DNA from: an uncultured Litoreibacter sp.
Lineage (GTDB): Bacteria > Pseudomonadota > Alphaproteobacteria > Rhodobacterales > Rhodobacteraceae
Reading direction: 5' to 3'
NCBI GenBank assembly: GCA_947494435.1
Contig: CANLUY010000001.1
Span: forward strand, 1,602,001-1,666,000
DNA: 64,000 nt
This document shows, piece after piece, positions 8,191 through 17,182 of this stretch. Below the pieces are notes generated by a model. It saw nothing but the letters and a program-made list of their open reading frames with translations. It was not told the origin of the DNA and searched no databases. Every line of letters begins with the position of its first letter. Position 1 is the first letter of the stretch. A program made the position numbers and the translations under genes.

Positions 8191-9179
8191 CCAAAACCTA
8201 CCAAGTCGTTGGCATCGGCAATGCTGTCTCTGACGTGATCAGCCAGTCGAGCGATAGTTTCCTTGACCATATGGGTATCGAAAAAGGCATCATGCAATTG
8301 ATCGAACGCGATCGCGCCGAGGTGCTTTATGCCGCGATGGAAGGCCGCGTGGAAACACCGGGTGGCTCGGTCGCAAACACGCTCGCCGGGCTTGGGATGC
8401 TGGGCGCGAAGACTGCTTTTGTTGGCCGCGTGGCGGATGACACGTTGGGGCAAACCTATGCGTCCTCACTGGCCGATGAGGGCACGGCATTTCCTAACCC
8501 GCCAGTTGAAGGCGCAAGCCTGCCAACCTCACGGTCGATGATCTTCGTCTCGCCTGACGGCGAGCGGTCCATGAACACATATCTCGGCATTTCATCTGAG
8601 GTCAGTGCGGATGATGTCCCGCTGGATGTGGTCGGTGATTGCGACGTTCTGTTTCTTGAGGGCTATCTGTTCGACAAGGATGCAGGCAAGGAAGCGTTCC
8701 GAACCGCCGCTGACGCAGCCGTTGCCGCTGGCGCGCAAGCGGGGATTTCTTTGTCGGATCCGTTTTGCGTCGACCGTCACCGCGACGATTTCCGCGCTTT
8801 GATCCGTGACAATCTGAGCTTTGTCATTGGCAACGAGGCTGAGCTTCTGTCGCTTTATGAAGTTGATATTGTTGATGCGGCTTTGGCTGCAGCGGGCGCT
8901 GAGTGTGACCTCGTGGTGTGCACCCGCTCCGGCGACGGTGTGTCGATTCAGCAAAACGTCAGTCGCGTGGACGTTGGTGTGGATACTGTTGTTCCCGTGG
9001 ATGCAACTGGCGCAGGCGATCAGTTCGCTGCAGGCTTTATCTACGGCATGATCACGGGGGCTGACATGCAGACCTGCGGCGCCATGGGGTGTGCCGCGGC
9101 ATCCGAGGTTATTGCCCATATCGGCCCACGGCCCGAGGCTGACATGAAAGCGCTGTTCGTCGAGAAAGGCCTTCTCTGA
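8187..9179 (+). CDS. PfkB-family carbohydrate/nucleoside kinase (adenosine kinase-like)
   Basis: A 330-residue ribokinase-fold enzyme. The N-terminal half has the GGSVANTLAGLGMLG substrate motif, and the C-terminal signature VDATGAGDQFAAGF carries the catalytic Asp and anion hole. Rhodobacterales proteins of this type next to nth are generally called adenosine kinase, which would make AMP from adenosine, for instance after SAH breakdown. Substrate assignment from sequence alone is tentative. Its ATG overlaps the nth stop, and a clear terminator follows. Confidence 0.8.
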   Translation: MTKTYQVVGIGNAVSDVISQSSDSFLDHMGIEKGIMQLIERDRAEVLYAAMEGRVETPGGSVANTLAGLGMLGAKTAFVGRVADDTLGQTYASSLADEGTAFPNPPVEGASLPTSRSMIFVSPDGERSMNTYLGISSEVSADDVPLDVVGDCDVLFLEGYLFDKDAGKEAFRTAADAAVAAGAQAGISLSDPFCVDRHRDDFRALIRDNLSFVIGNEAELLSLYEVDIVDAALAAAGAECDLVVCTRSGDGVSIQQNVSRVDVGVDTVVPVDATGAGDQFAAGFIYGMITGADMQTCGAMGCAAASEVIAHIGPRPEADMKALFVEKGLL

Positions 9180-9208
9180 CGGTCGCAATCGAGACAACCA
9201 ATAAAGAG

Positions 9209-9240
9209 AGGCGGGCCGTGACAGAAGGTCCGCCTTTTTT
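9209..9240 (+). terminator. Rho-independent terminator after the nth-kinase operon
   Basis: AGGCGGGCC / GGTCCGCCT stem (one G-U pair) with a nine-base loop and a run of six T, 30 bases behind the kinase stop. Confidence 0.85.
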
Positions 9241-9414
9241 ATTGGCTGAGGTGCATTTTCATGAAGATGCGAATTGAACGGAGTGTTCCTTCGTGCAAAC
9301 GCCTTGAAAACAAGGACTCTCAATAGATTCAAGGGGTTGGCGTGAGGTTGTCTGATACCCAAAATTAACGTAAGGTTAACCTGTTAACTTGTTATTTATT
9401 AGAGGGGATTTTCC

Positions 9415-10074
9415 ATGAAAATCAAAACAATTTTGGGTGCGTCACTACTTGCGCTCACGCTTCCTAATTTGGCTTCTGCCGCAATTGTGAGTGCTGTCGG
9501 TGGGGGAGCGACAATCGCAACTCCGGCTGATGTTCTCGAAGATGGGGCATCGAATACCGCGCAACAGGGCTTCGACGAAGTTCAAAATCACACAACTCTG
9601 CAAGCCTACGATTATCTCGATGCGTCTGCGTCTGTACAGACTCTTGCGGCGGGTTCTGTGATCGACAGCCACATGATTTTCCTGAACACGCAGGGCAATG
9701 CAAGGGCTGATAGTGTTAATGCAGTCTGGACGTTCACCGGAAATATCATCGGCGTTATGGGCAACTATAACGGTTCGATGGAATTCTTGAGTTCCGCTGA
9801 ACTTGGCGCTGCAGGTGTGACTTACGAGACTGATCCTGACAATAAGCTAGCGGCCCGTGGTCTCGAAAACATAAACGGCGGCGGAGCCAACGATGACGGC
9901 TTCAGCTTCACAGGAAATGTGCTGACGTTGACAATGCGCGTCACCGAACCCGGCGATTGGGTCCGTGTTATCACAGACGTGAACCCAGTTCCTGTTCCTG
10001 CAGGTCTTCCGCTTGTCCTGACAGCGCTCGGCGCCTTCGGGTTCATGCGTAGCCGCAAGCGCAAGGCTGCTTAA
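9415..10074 (+). CDS. Secreted protein with VPLPA-CTERM-like sorting tail
   Basis: A 219-residue exported protein. Residues 1-22 form a signal peptide (KIKTILGASLLALTLP, cut after ASA). The middle is a beta-rich, Gly/Asn-rich domain of unknown function. The C-terminus reads PVPAGLPLVLTALGAFGF followed by a basic tail RSRKRKAA. This layout (VPLPA-like motif, hydrophobic helix, Arg/Lys cluster) is the tripartite signal recognised by an exosortase, with the protein then attached to a surface structure or released. No exosortase gene lies in this window. A second protein with this tail is at 53089. A terminator follows immediately. Confidence 0.8.
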   Translation: MKIKTILGASLLALTLPNLASAAIVSAVGGGATIATPADVLEDGASNTAQQGFDEVQNHTTLQAYDYLDASASVQTLAAGSVIDSHMIFLNTQGNARADSVNAVWTFTGNIIGVMGNYNGSMEFLSSAELGAAGVTYETDPDNKLAARGLENINGGGANDDGFSFTGNVLTLTMRVTEPGDWVRVITDVNPVPVPAGLPLVLTALGAFGFMRSRKRKAA

Positions 10075-10088
10075 GTCATAAAATACAG

Positions 10089-10118
10089 AAAGCCGCGGTC
10101 ACTAGACCGCGGCTTTTT
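10089..10118. terminator. Strong bidirectional terminator
   Basis: Perfect 12-base stem AAAGCCGCGGTC / GACCGCGGCTTT with an ACTA loop and T run. It lies between the convergent VPLPA-CTERM and sulfotransferase genes and can serve both. Confidence 0.9.
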
Positions 10119-10146
10119 CTTTGCTCAAGGATGCATCACACAGCGC

Positions 10147-10965
10147 TCAGTCGCCCAATTTTGCGTGAACCTCATCCAAGTCGATCTCTCCAATAGGCAT
10201 TTTGTTCCCCGGATTATCGACGTCATATTTGAACAGCTGGAAGTCGCGCTTGTAGATTTCATAGACGAGATGCATCGACAGATCGTCGAAGTAATCCTCG
10301 ATCGGATGCGCGCGCTTTGGCCCGTGCCCCTCGGACTCGTTGAACCGAGGCACTTTGTTGATGTCCACTTTCACCGGCGTGTCCACGGATTGCAGAACGG
10401 AGTCCATGCCGTCGTTGAACTTCTCCGTAAAGAAGATGTTATCGTAGCGCCCACCGTTCACGATGAACGTCGAGATGTGACCTGACATCGCTGACCAGTG
10501 AATATCGGGGTCCATCGGCCGCTTCCAGCGGATGGTGTCGCGTGCAAAGAGCAAGAACCGTCGGAAGCTTTGGATTTGATCGAACTCAAAGCCGTCTTCT
10601 GGGCTTCCGACTTCGATCCCGTATTTCTGGATGAGCAGGGGCACAAGGTTACCGCGATAGCGTTTGCCGTTGCGCTGTATGCCGCAAATCTTGTCGAAGA
10701 AGGACGAAAGAATACGCCCATAGGGATTGCGCACACAGGTAAATGCGTAACTCTGGTGATTTTTGACGTTCTTCTCGATCTTGGGCTGGCTTTCCTCGAT
10801 AGCCCATTTGTGCAGCTTTTCCTTGGCGTCGTGTACGTCGCCGTCAAAAAACTCACCGTGATCAGAGTAATACATGATCTGCCCGATAGAGGAGCACGCA
10901 CATTTCGGGACAACACGGTACACCATGCTCTCGCTCTCTGTCATCCAAGTGCCGGGAAAACCCAT
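10147..10965 (-). CDS. Sulfotransferase family 2 protein (carbohydrate sulfotransferase-like)
   Basis: The ATG complementary to 10963-10965 (MGFPGTWMTESE) is preferred. The frame continues to a GTG at 11043, but neither start has a strong ribosome site and the extra residues look non-conserved. The 272-residue protein shows a 5'-phosphosulfate-binding motif (RVVPKCACSSIGQ, residues about 17-29) and a 3'-phosphate motif (CVRNPYGRILSSFFDK), as in PAPS-dependent sulfotransferases of the chondroitin/HNK-1 type. It would transfer sulfate from PAPS to a glycan. It diverges from a GT14 glycosyltransferase, which suggests a shared glycan. No signal peptide is seen, so it probably acts in the cytoplasm. 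Confidence 0.75.
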   Translation of the reverse strand: MGFPGTWMTESESMVYRVVPKCACSSIGQIMYYSDHGEFFDGDVHDAKEKLHKWAIEESQPKIEKNVKNHQSYAFTCVRNPYGRILSSFFDKICGIQRNGKRYRGNLVPLLIQKYGIEVGSPEDGFEFDQIQSFRRFLLFARDTIRWKRPMDPDIHWSAMSGHISTFIVNGGRYDNIFFTEKFNDGMDSVLQSVDTPVKVDINKVPRFNESEGHGPKRAHPIEDYFDDLSMHLVYEIYKRDFQLFKYDVDNPGNKMPIGEIDLDEVHAKLGD

Positions 10966-11119
10966 ATACGATACTCGCTTCTCAACAGGTGGCTGATTGT
11001 TTACGAATTCGCCACAATTATTCAGACATAACCAAACAAGCACTGTTTATTCAACAGTCACTAAGGTTATGTAGACAAACCTAAAAGAGTGTTACGACAG
11101 GAACGGTCCCCTTTTCCAG

Positions 11120-12697
11120 ATGGCAAAAATTGCGTTCATCTTGCTGTGTCATAAAGACCCAAAGGCGATCATCGATCAGGCAGAGCGTCTGACGGCGGTG
11201 GGGGATTGCATGGCAATCCATTTCGACGCCTCTGCGGATCCGGAAGCGTTTGCAGAGATCAAATTGGCGTTGGGCGACAACCCTAACGTCACTTTCGCCA
11301 AGAAGCGGATCAGATGCGGTTGGGGAGAGTGGTCGCTGGTGCAGGCGACGATCTACGCCATGGAAGCAGCGGTTGAAGAATTTCCGCGCGCGACGCATTT
11401 CTACATGCTGTCTGGCGATTGCATGGCGATCAAATCAGCAGACTATGCCCATGAATTCTTGGATGCGGAGGATGTCGATTACATTGAGAGCTTTGATTAT
11501 TTCGAGTCCGACTGGATCAAAACCGGCATGAAGGGCGAGCGGCTGATCTATCGCCACTGGTTTAACGAACGCACCCAGAAGCGGCGCTTTTACGCGTCAT
11601 TTGAATTGCAAAAGAAACTGGGCCTCACCCGCGACATTCCGGCGGATTTGCAGATGATGATTGGCTCGCAGTGGTGGTGCCTGCGCCGCCGGACGGTGGA
11701 GTGGGTGTTGGATTTCGCCAAATCGCGCAAGGATGTAATGCGGTTCTTCCGCACAACATGGATCCCGGATGAGACGTTTTTCCAGACACTCGTCCGCCAT
11801 CTCGTCCCTAGTGAAGAGATAAAGACCCGCACACTGACCTTCTTGATGTTCACCGACTATGGAATGCCGGTCACGTTTTATAATGACCACTACGACTTGT
11901 TGCTCTCGCAGGATTTCCTGTTCGCGCGGAAGGTCTCGCCGGATGCGACTACGCTGAAAGAACGCTTGGGCGACCTCTATGCGTCAGAGAGGTTGGATTT
12001 CCAAACCTCCAATGAGGGCCGGACGCTGTTTAAGTTTCTCACTGGGCGGGGTCGCATCGGCCGACGCTTTGCCCCAAGGTTCTGGGAGCGGCAAACCAGC
12101 CTTGGGCGTGATCGTGAACTGCTGGTGATTGCATGTAAGAAATGGCATGTCGCCAAACGACTTTTGCAACGGATCACTGAGAAAACAGAGCTTCACGGGA
12201 CAGAATATCTATTCGATGAAGGCAATGCGAGCCTGCCGGATTTGGGGGGCATCGAATCCACGCTGGATAAACGCACACGGCACCGACGCGCGTTGATGCG
12301 GCTGCTCTATGACCACTACGGCACAAATCGCATGGTGATCTGTCTTGACCCGTCCAACCTTGAATTGCTGCAGGATTTGTTTGCGGATAATTCCACGACG
12401 AAGCTGATAGAAGTTGAGTGCAAGTTCGGGGATGACTATTTGCTCGGGCACGCCATGCGCGTGGGCCTTGCAGGTGAGATGACACCGCAAGACACAATCG
12501 ACCGGCTGTTGCCGACGGTGCGGCATAATTTTGTCTTCGAGTCAGATCAAATTCGCGACGCGGAGTTTCCAAATTATTTCAAGCTCAGCGAATATGAAAA
12601 TCACGAAACCAATGTCGCTGCTTTGGCCGGTTTTTTGGACGTTGCAGAAGACCGCGCAGCCGATATCTTGGACATCGACTACCTCTTTACAGATTAG
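11120..12697 (+). CDS. Core-2/I-branching-type glycosyltransferase (GT14, beta-1,6-N-acetylglucosaminyltransferase-like)
   Basis: A 525-residue protein. The first about 290 residues match the GT14 fold: AFILLCHKDP at the N-terminus, CGWGEWSLVQA, HFYMLSGDCMAIKS and IPDETFFQTL. These are the blocks found in animal branching enzymes and xylosyltransferases and their bacterial relatives. The C-terminal about 230 residues (from roughly residue 300) form an extra domain that I recognise only as typical of Rhodobacterales homologues. No membrane segment is present. It is divergent from the sulfotransferase gene and followed after 12 bases by a HIT protein. The product may be a branched, sulfated surface glycan; donor and acceptor are unknown. 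Confidence 0.8.
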   Translation: MAKIAFILLCHKDPKAIIDQAERLTAVGDCMAIHFDASADPEAFAEIKLALGDNPNVTFAKKRIRCGWGEWSLVQATIYAMEAAVEEFPRATHFYMLSGDCMAIKSADYAHEFLDAEDVDYIESFDYFESDWIKTGMKGERLIYRHWFNERTQKRRFYASFELQKKLGLTRDIPADLQMMIGSQWWCLRRRTVEWVLDFAKSRKDVMRFFRTTWIPDETFFQTLVRHLVPSEEIKTRTLTFLMFTDYGMPVTFYNDHYDLLLSQDFLFARKVSPDATTLKERLGDLYASERLDFQTSNEGRTLFKFLTGRGRIGRRFAPRFWERQTSLGRDRELLVIACKKWHVAKRLLQRITEKTELHGTEYLFDEGNASLPDLGGIESTLDKRTRHRRALMRLLYDHYGTNRMVICLDPSNLELLQDLFADNSTTKLIEVECKFGDDYLLGHAMRVGLAGEMTPQDTIDRLLPTVRHNFVFESDQIRDAEFPNYFKLSEYENHETNVAALAGFLDVAEDRAADILDIDYLFTD

Positions 12698-12709
12698 AAA
12701 GGGCACCGG

Positions 12710-13081
12710 ATGGGCTTTCACTATGACGATCAGAACATCTTTGCCAAAATCCTGCGCGGCGAGATCCCAAACAATACCGTCTATGAAAGCGATCACGCAC
12801 TGGCCTTTCGGGACCTTTATCCGCAAGCGCCAACCCATGTTTTGGTGATCCCGAAAGGGCCATACGTGTCCATGGATCATTTCACGCAGGATGCCTCGGA
12901 GGCGGAGATCGTGGGGTTTATGCGGGCCATTGGAGAGGTGTGTAAGCTCGAAGGCGTCAGTGATGCAGGCTTCCGCGCGATTTCCAACGCAGGCGCGGAC
13001 GGGGTGCAGGAAGTCCCGCATCTGCATGTGCATATTCTGGGCGGACGCCCCTTGGGGCGGATGCTTGCGCCCGAGACCTGA
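12710..13081 (+). CDS. HIT-family (histidine triad) nucleotide hydrolase
   Basis: A 123-residue protein of the HINT branch. The triad motif is in VPHLHVHILGGRPLG near the C-terminus, and the N-terminal half has the IFAKILRGEIP and HVLVIPKGP blocks. Such proteins hydrolyse adenosine 5'-phosphoramidates or similar AMP-lysine conjugates in the cytoplasm. It follows the GT14 gene by 12 bases and is probably cotranscribed, though no functional tie is known. Confidence 0.92.
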   Translation: MGFHYDDQNIFAKILRGEIPNNTVYESDHALAFRDLYPQAPTHVLVIPKGPYVSMDHFTQDASEAEIVGFMRAIGEVCKLEGVSDAGFRAISNAGADGVQEVPHLHVHILGGRPLGRMLAPET

Positions 13082-13197
13082 CCTTATTGAGCCGCTGTCG
13101 CGGCGCGTGATTTTGGAGACATTGGCAGGCCTGAGCCCTCTTGTGGGCAGGCGTGGCTCAGATATGATGCGCCAACTGTCGCAAAGGAATATTCGCT

Positions 13198-13377
13198 ATG
13201 GCCACGCAAGCACCTGAAACTGAAATCGTCGACGCGCATCGCATTGCTTGTGATGGTGGAGAAGGAGCATTGGGCCACCCTCGCGTCTGGCTGCAAATTC
13301 CTGAAGCCGTTGGCTTCGTAGAGTGTCCATATTGCGACAAGAAAATCATTCATCGCGATTTCGAAGGTAAGGTCTAA
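13198..13377 (+). CDS. Small CHCC-type zinc-finger protein (NDUFS6-like)
   Basis: A 59-codon gene starting at the ATG at 13198, with AAAGGAA nine bases upstream. The product has the ligand pattern Cys18, His27, Cys42 and Cys45 (ACDGGEGALGHPRVWLQIP, then VECPYCDKKI) typical of zf-CHCC proteins. Mitochondrial NDUFS6, an accessory subunit of respiratory complex I, shares this fold, and alphaproteobacteria carry short homologues of this size. It may therefore assist complex I, although no nuo genes are nearby. Its stop overlaps the convergent membrane-protein gene by four bases. Confidence 0.85.
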   Translation: MATQAPETEIVDAHRIACDGGEGALGHPRVWLQIPEAVGFVECPYCDKKIIHRDFEGKV

Positions 13378-13739
13378 AGCGCCAAGCCTGCTAATACGAC
13401 AATCGGCACGAACAGCCACCCTTGGGGCAGAAGTTTGAGGCCAGTTTTTAAGATAAGCTGACTGGCGATACCTGCGATTGAGAGCACCGCCGCAAGTAGC
13501 ATGGCCGCGACCATCAAACCTTGCATTTGCAGGGCGAGTGCGAGCAGCGGAAGCAACGCAAGAAGTCCGATACAGGCTGTCACCATGTGCCAGCACATCC
13601 AAGCCGTGACCCGCACCACCTCCGGAAGCTGGATGTTTCGGCGCAGTGGGCCGGCGACTTCGCGCCCTCCTATAACAAAATGGACTATCAGCCAAAGTCC
13701 GGCCAAAGCGGATGCGGAATAGGCGAAAATCGGTTGCAT
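13374..13739 (-). CDS. Hypothetical integral membrane protein (four predicted helices)
   Basis: The frame extends upstream into the polA start region, but the ATG complementary to 13737-13739 gives a 121-residue protein starting directly with a membrane segment (PIFAYSASALAGLWLIVHFV). Three more hydrophobic stretches follow. A short charged loop GGREVAGPLRRN lies between helices 1 and 2. No family is recognised. The gene ends tail to tail with the zinc-finger gene and is divergent from polA. The start has no clear Shine-Dalgarno sequence, so the exact N-terminus is uncertain. Confidence 0.6.
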   Translation of the reverse strand: MQPIFAYSASALAGLWLIVHFVIGGREVAGPLRRNIQLPEVVRVTAWMCWHMVTACIGLLALLPLLALALQMQGLMVAAMLLAAVLSIAGIASQLILKTGLKLLPQGWLFVPIVVLAGLAL

Positions 13740-13899
13740 GAGGGGGCGGTTCTCCACGCTGGAAGCCCAACCCAGCCAACAACGCCACACAGTGTTCTGC
13801 CAATGTGGCGTATTGTCCGCAGAATGGCATGGTGGCGCTGGAAGGCGCTCATGAAACATGCCATCTTGATCCACAATCAGATCGTAAGGAGCATGTTGC

Positions 13900-16692
13900 G
13901 TGGGTAGTAATTTCGGCAAGGGTCATCACCTTCACCTCATCGACGGCTCGGCCTTCATTTTCCGCGCCTATCACGCGCTACCGCCGTTGACGCGCAAATC
14001 GGACGGCTTGCCGATTGGCGCTGTGTCCGGCTTCTGCAACATGTTGCAGCGCTATGTGGACGGCAATGTCGGCGGCGATGTCACCCATGTGGCGGTGATC
14101 TTTGACAAGGGCAGCCATACGTTCCGCAATGATATGTACGACCAGTACAAAGCCAACCGCGAAGCGATGCCGGAAGATCTGCGTCCGCAAATCCCACTGA
14201 CCCGCGACGCCACCCGCGCTTTCAACATCGCGTGTGAAGAGATGGAAGGCTATGAGGCGGATGACATCATCGCGACCCTCGCCGTGCAAGCCCGTGAGGC
14301 CGGCGGGCGCTGCACGATCATCAGTTCCGACAAGGACCTGATGCAATTGGTTGGCGACGGGGTCGAGATGTTCGACGCGATGAAGAACAACACAATTGAT
14401 AGCGAAGGTGTTGAAGCCAAGTTCGGTGTAGGCCCCGAACGCGTGATCGATGTGCAAGCACTGGCGGGCGACAGCGTCGACAATGTTCCTGGCGCGCCGG
14501 GCATCGGCATCAAAACCGCCGCATTGCTTATAAATGAATACGGCTCCCTCGAAGCACTGTTGGACCGCGCCGAAGAGATCAAGCAGCCCAAACGACGCGA
14601 AACGCTCATTAACCATCGCGCCCAGATCGAGCTGTCCAAAAAGCTTGTCACGCTGGACGACAAGACCCCGCTGACCTTCACCATCGATGACCTTGAGGTG
14701 CAGGACCCCGATCCCGAAAAGCTGATGACTTTCTTGGCAGAGATGGAATTCCGCACTCTGACCAAGCGCATCGCGGACAAGCTCGACGTGGAAGCGCCCG
14801 TCATCGAAGACGCGCCCGCCCCGCAAGCAAATGCGCCCGAGATGCCAGACCTCAAAGACGCAACCTACACCACCGTTCGCGACGCCGAGACATTGCAAAG
14901 CTGGATTGATGCGATCTACCGGCGCGGCTATGTCGCTGTGGATACGGAGACGACGGGCCTCAACGAGATGCTCGTCAATCTCGTCGGCATCTGCCTCTGC
15001 ATCGAGCCAGGTGAGGCCTGTTATATCCCGCTGACCCATAAAGCAGGGCAGGGGGAGGGGCTGTTCGGCTCGGATGAACTGGCCGAAGGGCAGATGCCCT
15101 TGGAAGATGCGCTCGCCATGCTGAAACCCGTGTTGGAAGACCCAAGCATCGTCAAAATCGGGCAAAACATGAAATACGACGCGAAAATTTTCGCGCGCAA
15201 CGATATCGCGATCGCTCCTATTGACGACACGATGCTGCTCAGCTACGCGCTGCACGCGGGCTTGCACAATCATGGCATGGACGCGCTGTCGGAACGCTAT
15301 CTGGGCCATACCCCGATACCGATCAAACAACTGCTCGGCACAGGCAAATCCGCGATCACCTTCGATATGGTCCCGATTGAGGACGCCACACCTTACGCCG
15401 CTGAAGACGCCGACATCACGCTGCGCCTTTGGCAGCTTTTCAAGCCGCAACTGCACGCCAAAAAGGTGACGACCGTCTATGAGACGCTCGAACGCCCGCT
15501 GATCCCGGTTCTCGCCAAGATGGAGATGAACGGCATCAAGGTCGATCGCGACACGCTCAGTCGGATGTCAAATGCCTTCGCGCAGAAAATGGCAGGGCTC
15601 GAGGCGGAAATACATGAACTCGCAGGGCAGGACTTTAATGTCGGCTCTCCCAAACAGTTGGGCGAAATCCTCTTCGATAAGCTGGAATTGCCCGGCGGCA
15701 AGAAGGGCAAAACCGGCGCCTATTCTACTGGTGTCGATATCCTCGAAGACCTCGCCACGGAACATGAACTGCCCGGTCGGGTCTTGGACTGGCGGCAACT
15801 CAGCAAGCTCAAATCCACCTATACCGACGCGCTGCAGAACCACATCAACGCTGATACCGGCCGCGTCCACACCTCTTATTCCATCGCAGGCGCCAACACA
15901 GGCAGGCTCGCCTCAACCGATCCGAACCTTCAAAATATCCCCGTCCGCTCTGAAGAAGGCCGCCGCATTCGGGAGGCCTTCGTGGCCGAACAAGGCAATG
16001 TGCTGGTCAGCCTCGACTATTCGCAGATCGAGCTGCGCATCCTCGCTCATATCGCCGACATTCCTGCCTTGAAACAGGCATTCCAAGAGGGCCATGACAT
16101 CCATGCTATGACCGCGTCCGAGATGTTTGATGTCCCATTAGACGAGATGACGCCTGACATCCGCCGCCAAGCCAAAGCCATCAATTTCGGTGTGATTTAC
16201 GGCATCTCCGGCTTTGGCCTTGCCCGCAACCTGCGTATCCCGCGCAGCGAAGCGCAGGGTTTCATCGACCGCTATTTCGAACGTTTCCCCGGCATTCGTG
16301 CTTATATGGACGAAACCGTAAAATTCGCCAAAGAGCATGAATATGTCCAAACGCTCTTCGGACGCAAAATCAACACGCCGCAAATTAACGCAAAGGGCCC
16401 GCAAGCGGGGTTCTCCAAGCGTGCTGCCATCAACGCGCCGATCCAAGGCACTGCGGCTGATGTGATCCGCCGCGCTATGATCCGGATGCCCGACGCGATC
16501 AGAGACTTGCCTTGTCGTATGCTGTTACAGGTCCATGATGAACTGATCTTCGAGGTCCCGGAAGACAGCGTCGACAAAACCATCGAAGTCGTGCGCGACG
16601 TAATGGAGAATGCATCAGACCCTGCTGTCAAATTTGACGTCCCACTGGTGGTTGACGCAGGCCAAGGTAACAACTGGGCCGAAGCACATTAA
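13900..16692 (+). CDS. polA: DNA polymerase I
   Basis: A 930-residue three-domain polymerase for Okazaki fragment processing and repair. The 5'-3' exonuclease domain is at about 1-290 (HLIDGSAFIFRAYHALPP, YEADDIIATLA, SSDKDLMQL). The 3'-5' proofreading domain is at about 330-510 with the DxE motif intact (VDTETTGL) and YAAEDADITLRLW. The polymerase domain follows with motif A (SLDYSQIELRILAH), motif B (RRQAKAINFGVIYG) and motif C (QVHDELIFEVP). The start is GTG at 13900 with TAAGGAG nine bases upstream; the nearby ATG at 13893 runs into a stop. The Phe of motif B implies normal discrimination against dideoxynucleotides. Confidence 0.97.
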   Translation: MGSNFGKGHHLHLIDGSAFIFRAYHALPPLTRKSDGLPIGAVSGFCNMLQRYVDGNVGGDVTHVAVIFDKGSHTFRNDMYDQYKANREAMPEDLRPQIPLTRDATRAFNIACEEMEGYEADDIIATLAVQAREAGGRCTIISSDKDLMQLVGDGVEMFDAMKNNTIDSEGVEAKFGVGPERVIDVQALAGDSVDNVPGAPGIGIKTAALLINEYGSLEALLDRAEEIKQPKRRETLINHRAQIELSKKLVTLDDKTPLTFTIDDLEVQDPDPEKLMTFLAEMEFRTLTKRIADKLDVEAPVIEDAPAPQANAPEMPDLKDATYTTVRDAETLQSWIDAIYRRGYVAVDTETTGLNEMLVNLVGICLCIEPGEACYIPLTHKAGQGEGLFGSDELAEGQMPLEDALAMLKPVLEDPSIVKIGQNMKYDAKIFARNDIAIAPIDDTMLLSYALHAGLHNHGMDALSERYLGHTPIPIKQLLGTGKSAITFDMVPIEDATPYAAEDADITLRLWQLFKPQLHAKKVTTVYETLERPLIPVLAKMEMNGIKVDRDTLSRMSNAFAQKMAGLEAEIHELAGQDFNVGSPKQLGEILFDKLELPGGKKGKTGAYSTGVDILEDLATEHELPGRVLDWRQLSKLKSTYTDALQNHINADTGRVHTSYSIAGANTGRLASTDPNLQNIPVRSEEGRRIREAFVAEQGNVLVSLDYSQIELRILAHIADIPALKQAFQEGHDIHAMTASEMFDVPLDEMTPDIRRQAKAINFGVIYGISGFGLARNLRIPRSEAQGFIDRYFERFPGIRAYMDETVKFAKEHEYVQTLFGRKINTPQINAKGPQAGFSKRAAINAPIQGTAADVIRRAMIRMPDAIRDLPCRMLLQVHDELIFEVPEDSVDKTIEVVRDVMENASDPAVKFDVPLVVDAGQGNNWAEAH

Positions 16693-16731
16693 TGCTTCGT
16701 TCCGCCACAGATGTGCCCCCAAGGGTAACAT

Positions 16732-17010
16732 TCAGTTCTTCTCTGTCACCGGCGATGATTGGGTGATAGTGGCCTGCGGACACCTACAGGCTCGGTAAAC
16801 ATATTTACGGATAATCGGTCCCGCGACCAGAATAACGGCGAAGGCCACCGGCCACGCTGTCGTCCACCCGCCGAACCAGACATGCATGAAAGCGGCATTC
16901 AGGCCAGCCATCTTGTAAGTCATGACCCCGCATACAATCGCTGACATCACCGCAGAGGTAATGGCGCTGAAAAGTATCAGAGCGATGAGCGTGTTGGGTA
17001 TGAAACGCAT
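16732..17010 (-). CDS. Small membrane protein, DUF2798 type
   Basis: A 92-residue protein with two predicted membrane helices (about 6-30 and 50-70) joined by the short loop KMAGLNAAFMHVWFGGW, then a basic/Cys-containing tail. This hairpin layout is that of DUF2798 proteins, whose role is unknown. It is convergent with polA, with 39 bases between stops. The gap 17011-17182 shows no gene or strong hairpin. Confidence 0.7.
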   Translation of the reverse strand: MRFIPNTLIALILFSAITSAVMSAIVCGVMTYKMAGLNAAFMHVWFGGWTTAWPVAFAVILVAGPIIRKYVYRACRCPQATITQSSPVTEKN

Positions 17011-17182
17011 AAAAGTGAGTCTTTCCGTTAGTGGTCACACCTACATACGGTTGCGCGAAGCTCGGAAATAGCCCACGCGCGAACGCGCGCTGTGCGTCAG
17101 CGCAGAATGACGTGGCGTTCGGTGCGAAATTGTCGTTTTTTGGGACCCAACTCACAGAGTCGTGACTTATGGCCGGCGTGGT

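Noticed and set aside
13978-15456. A 492-codon open frame antisense to polA
   Set aside because: It lies wholly opposite a clearly conserved gene, has no ribosome site or recognisable motif, and long antisense frames are expected in GC-rich DNA.
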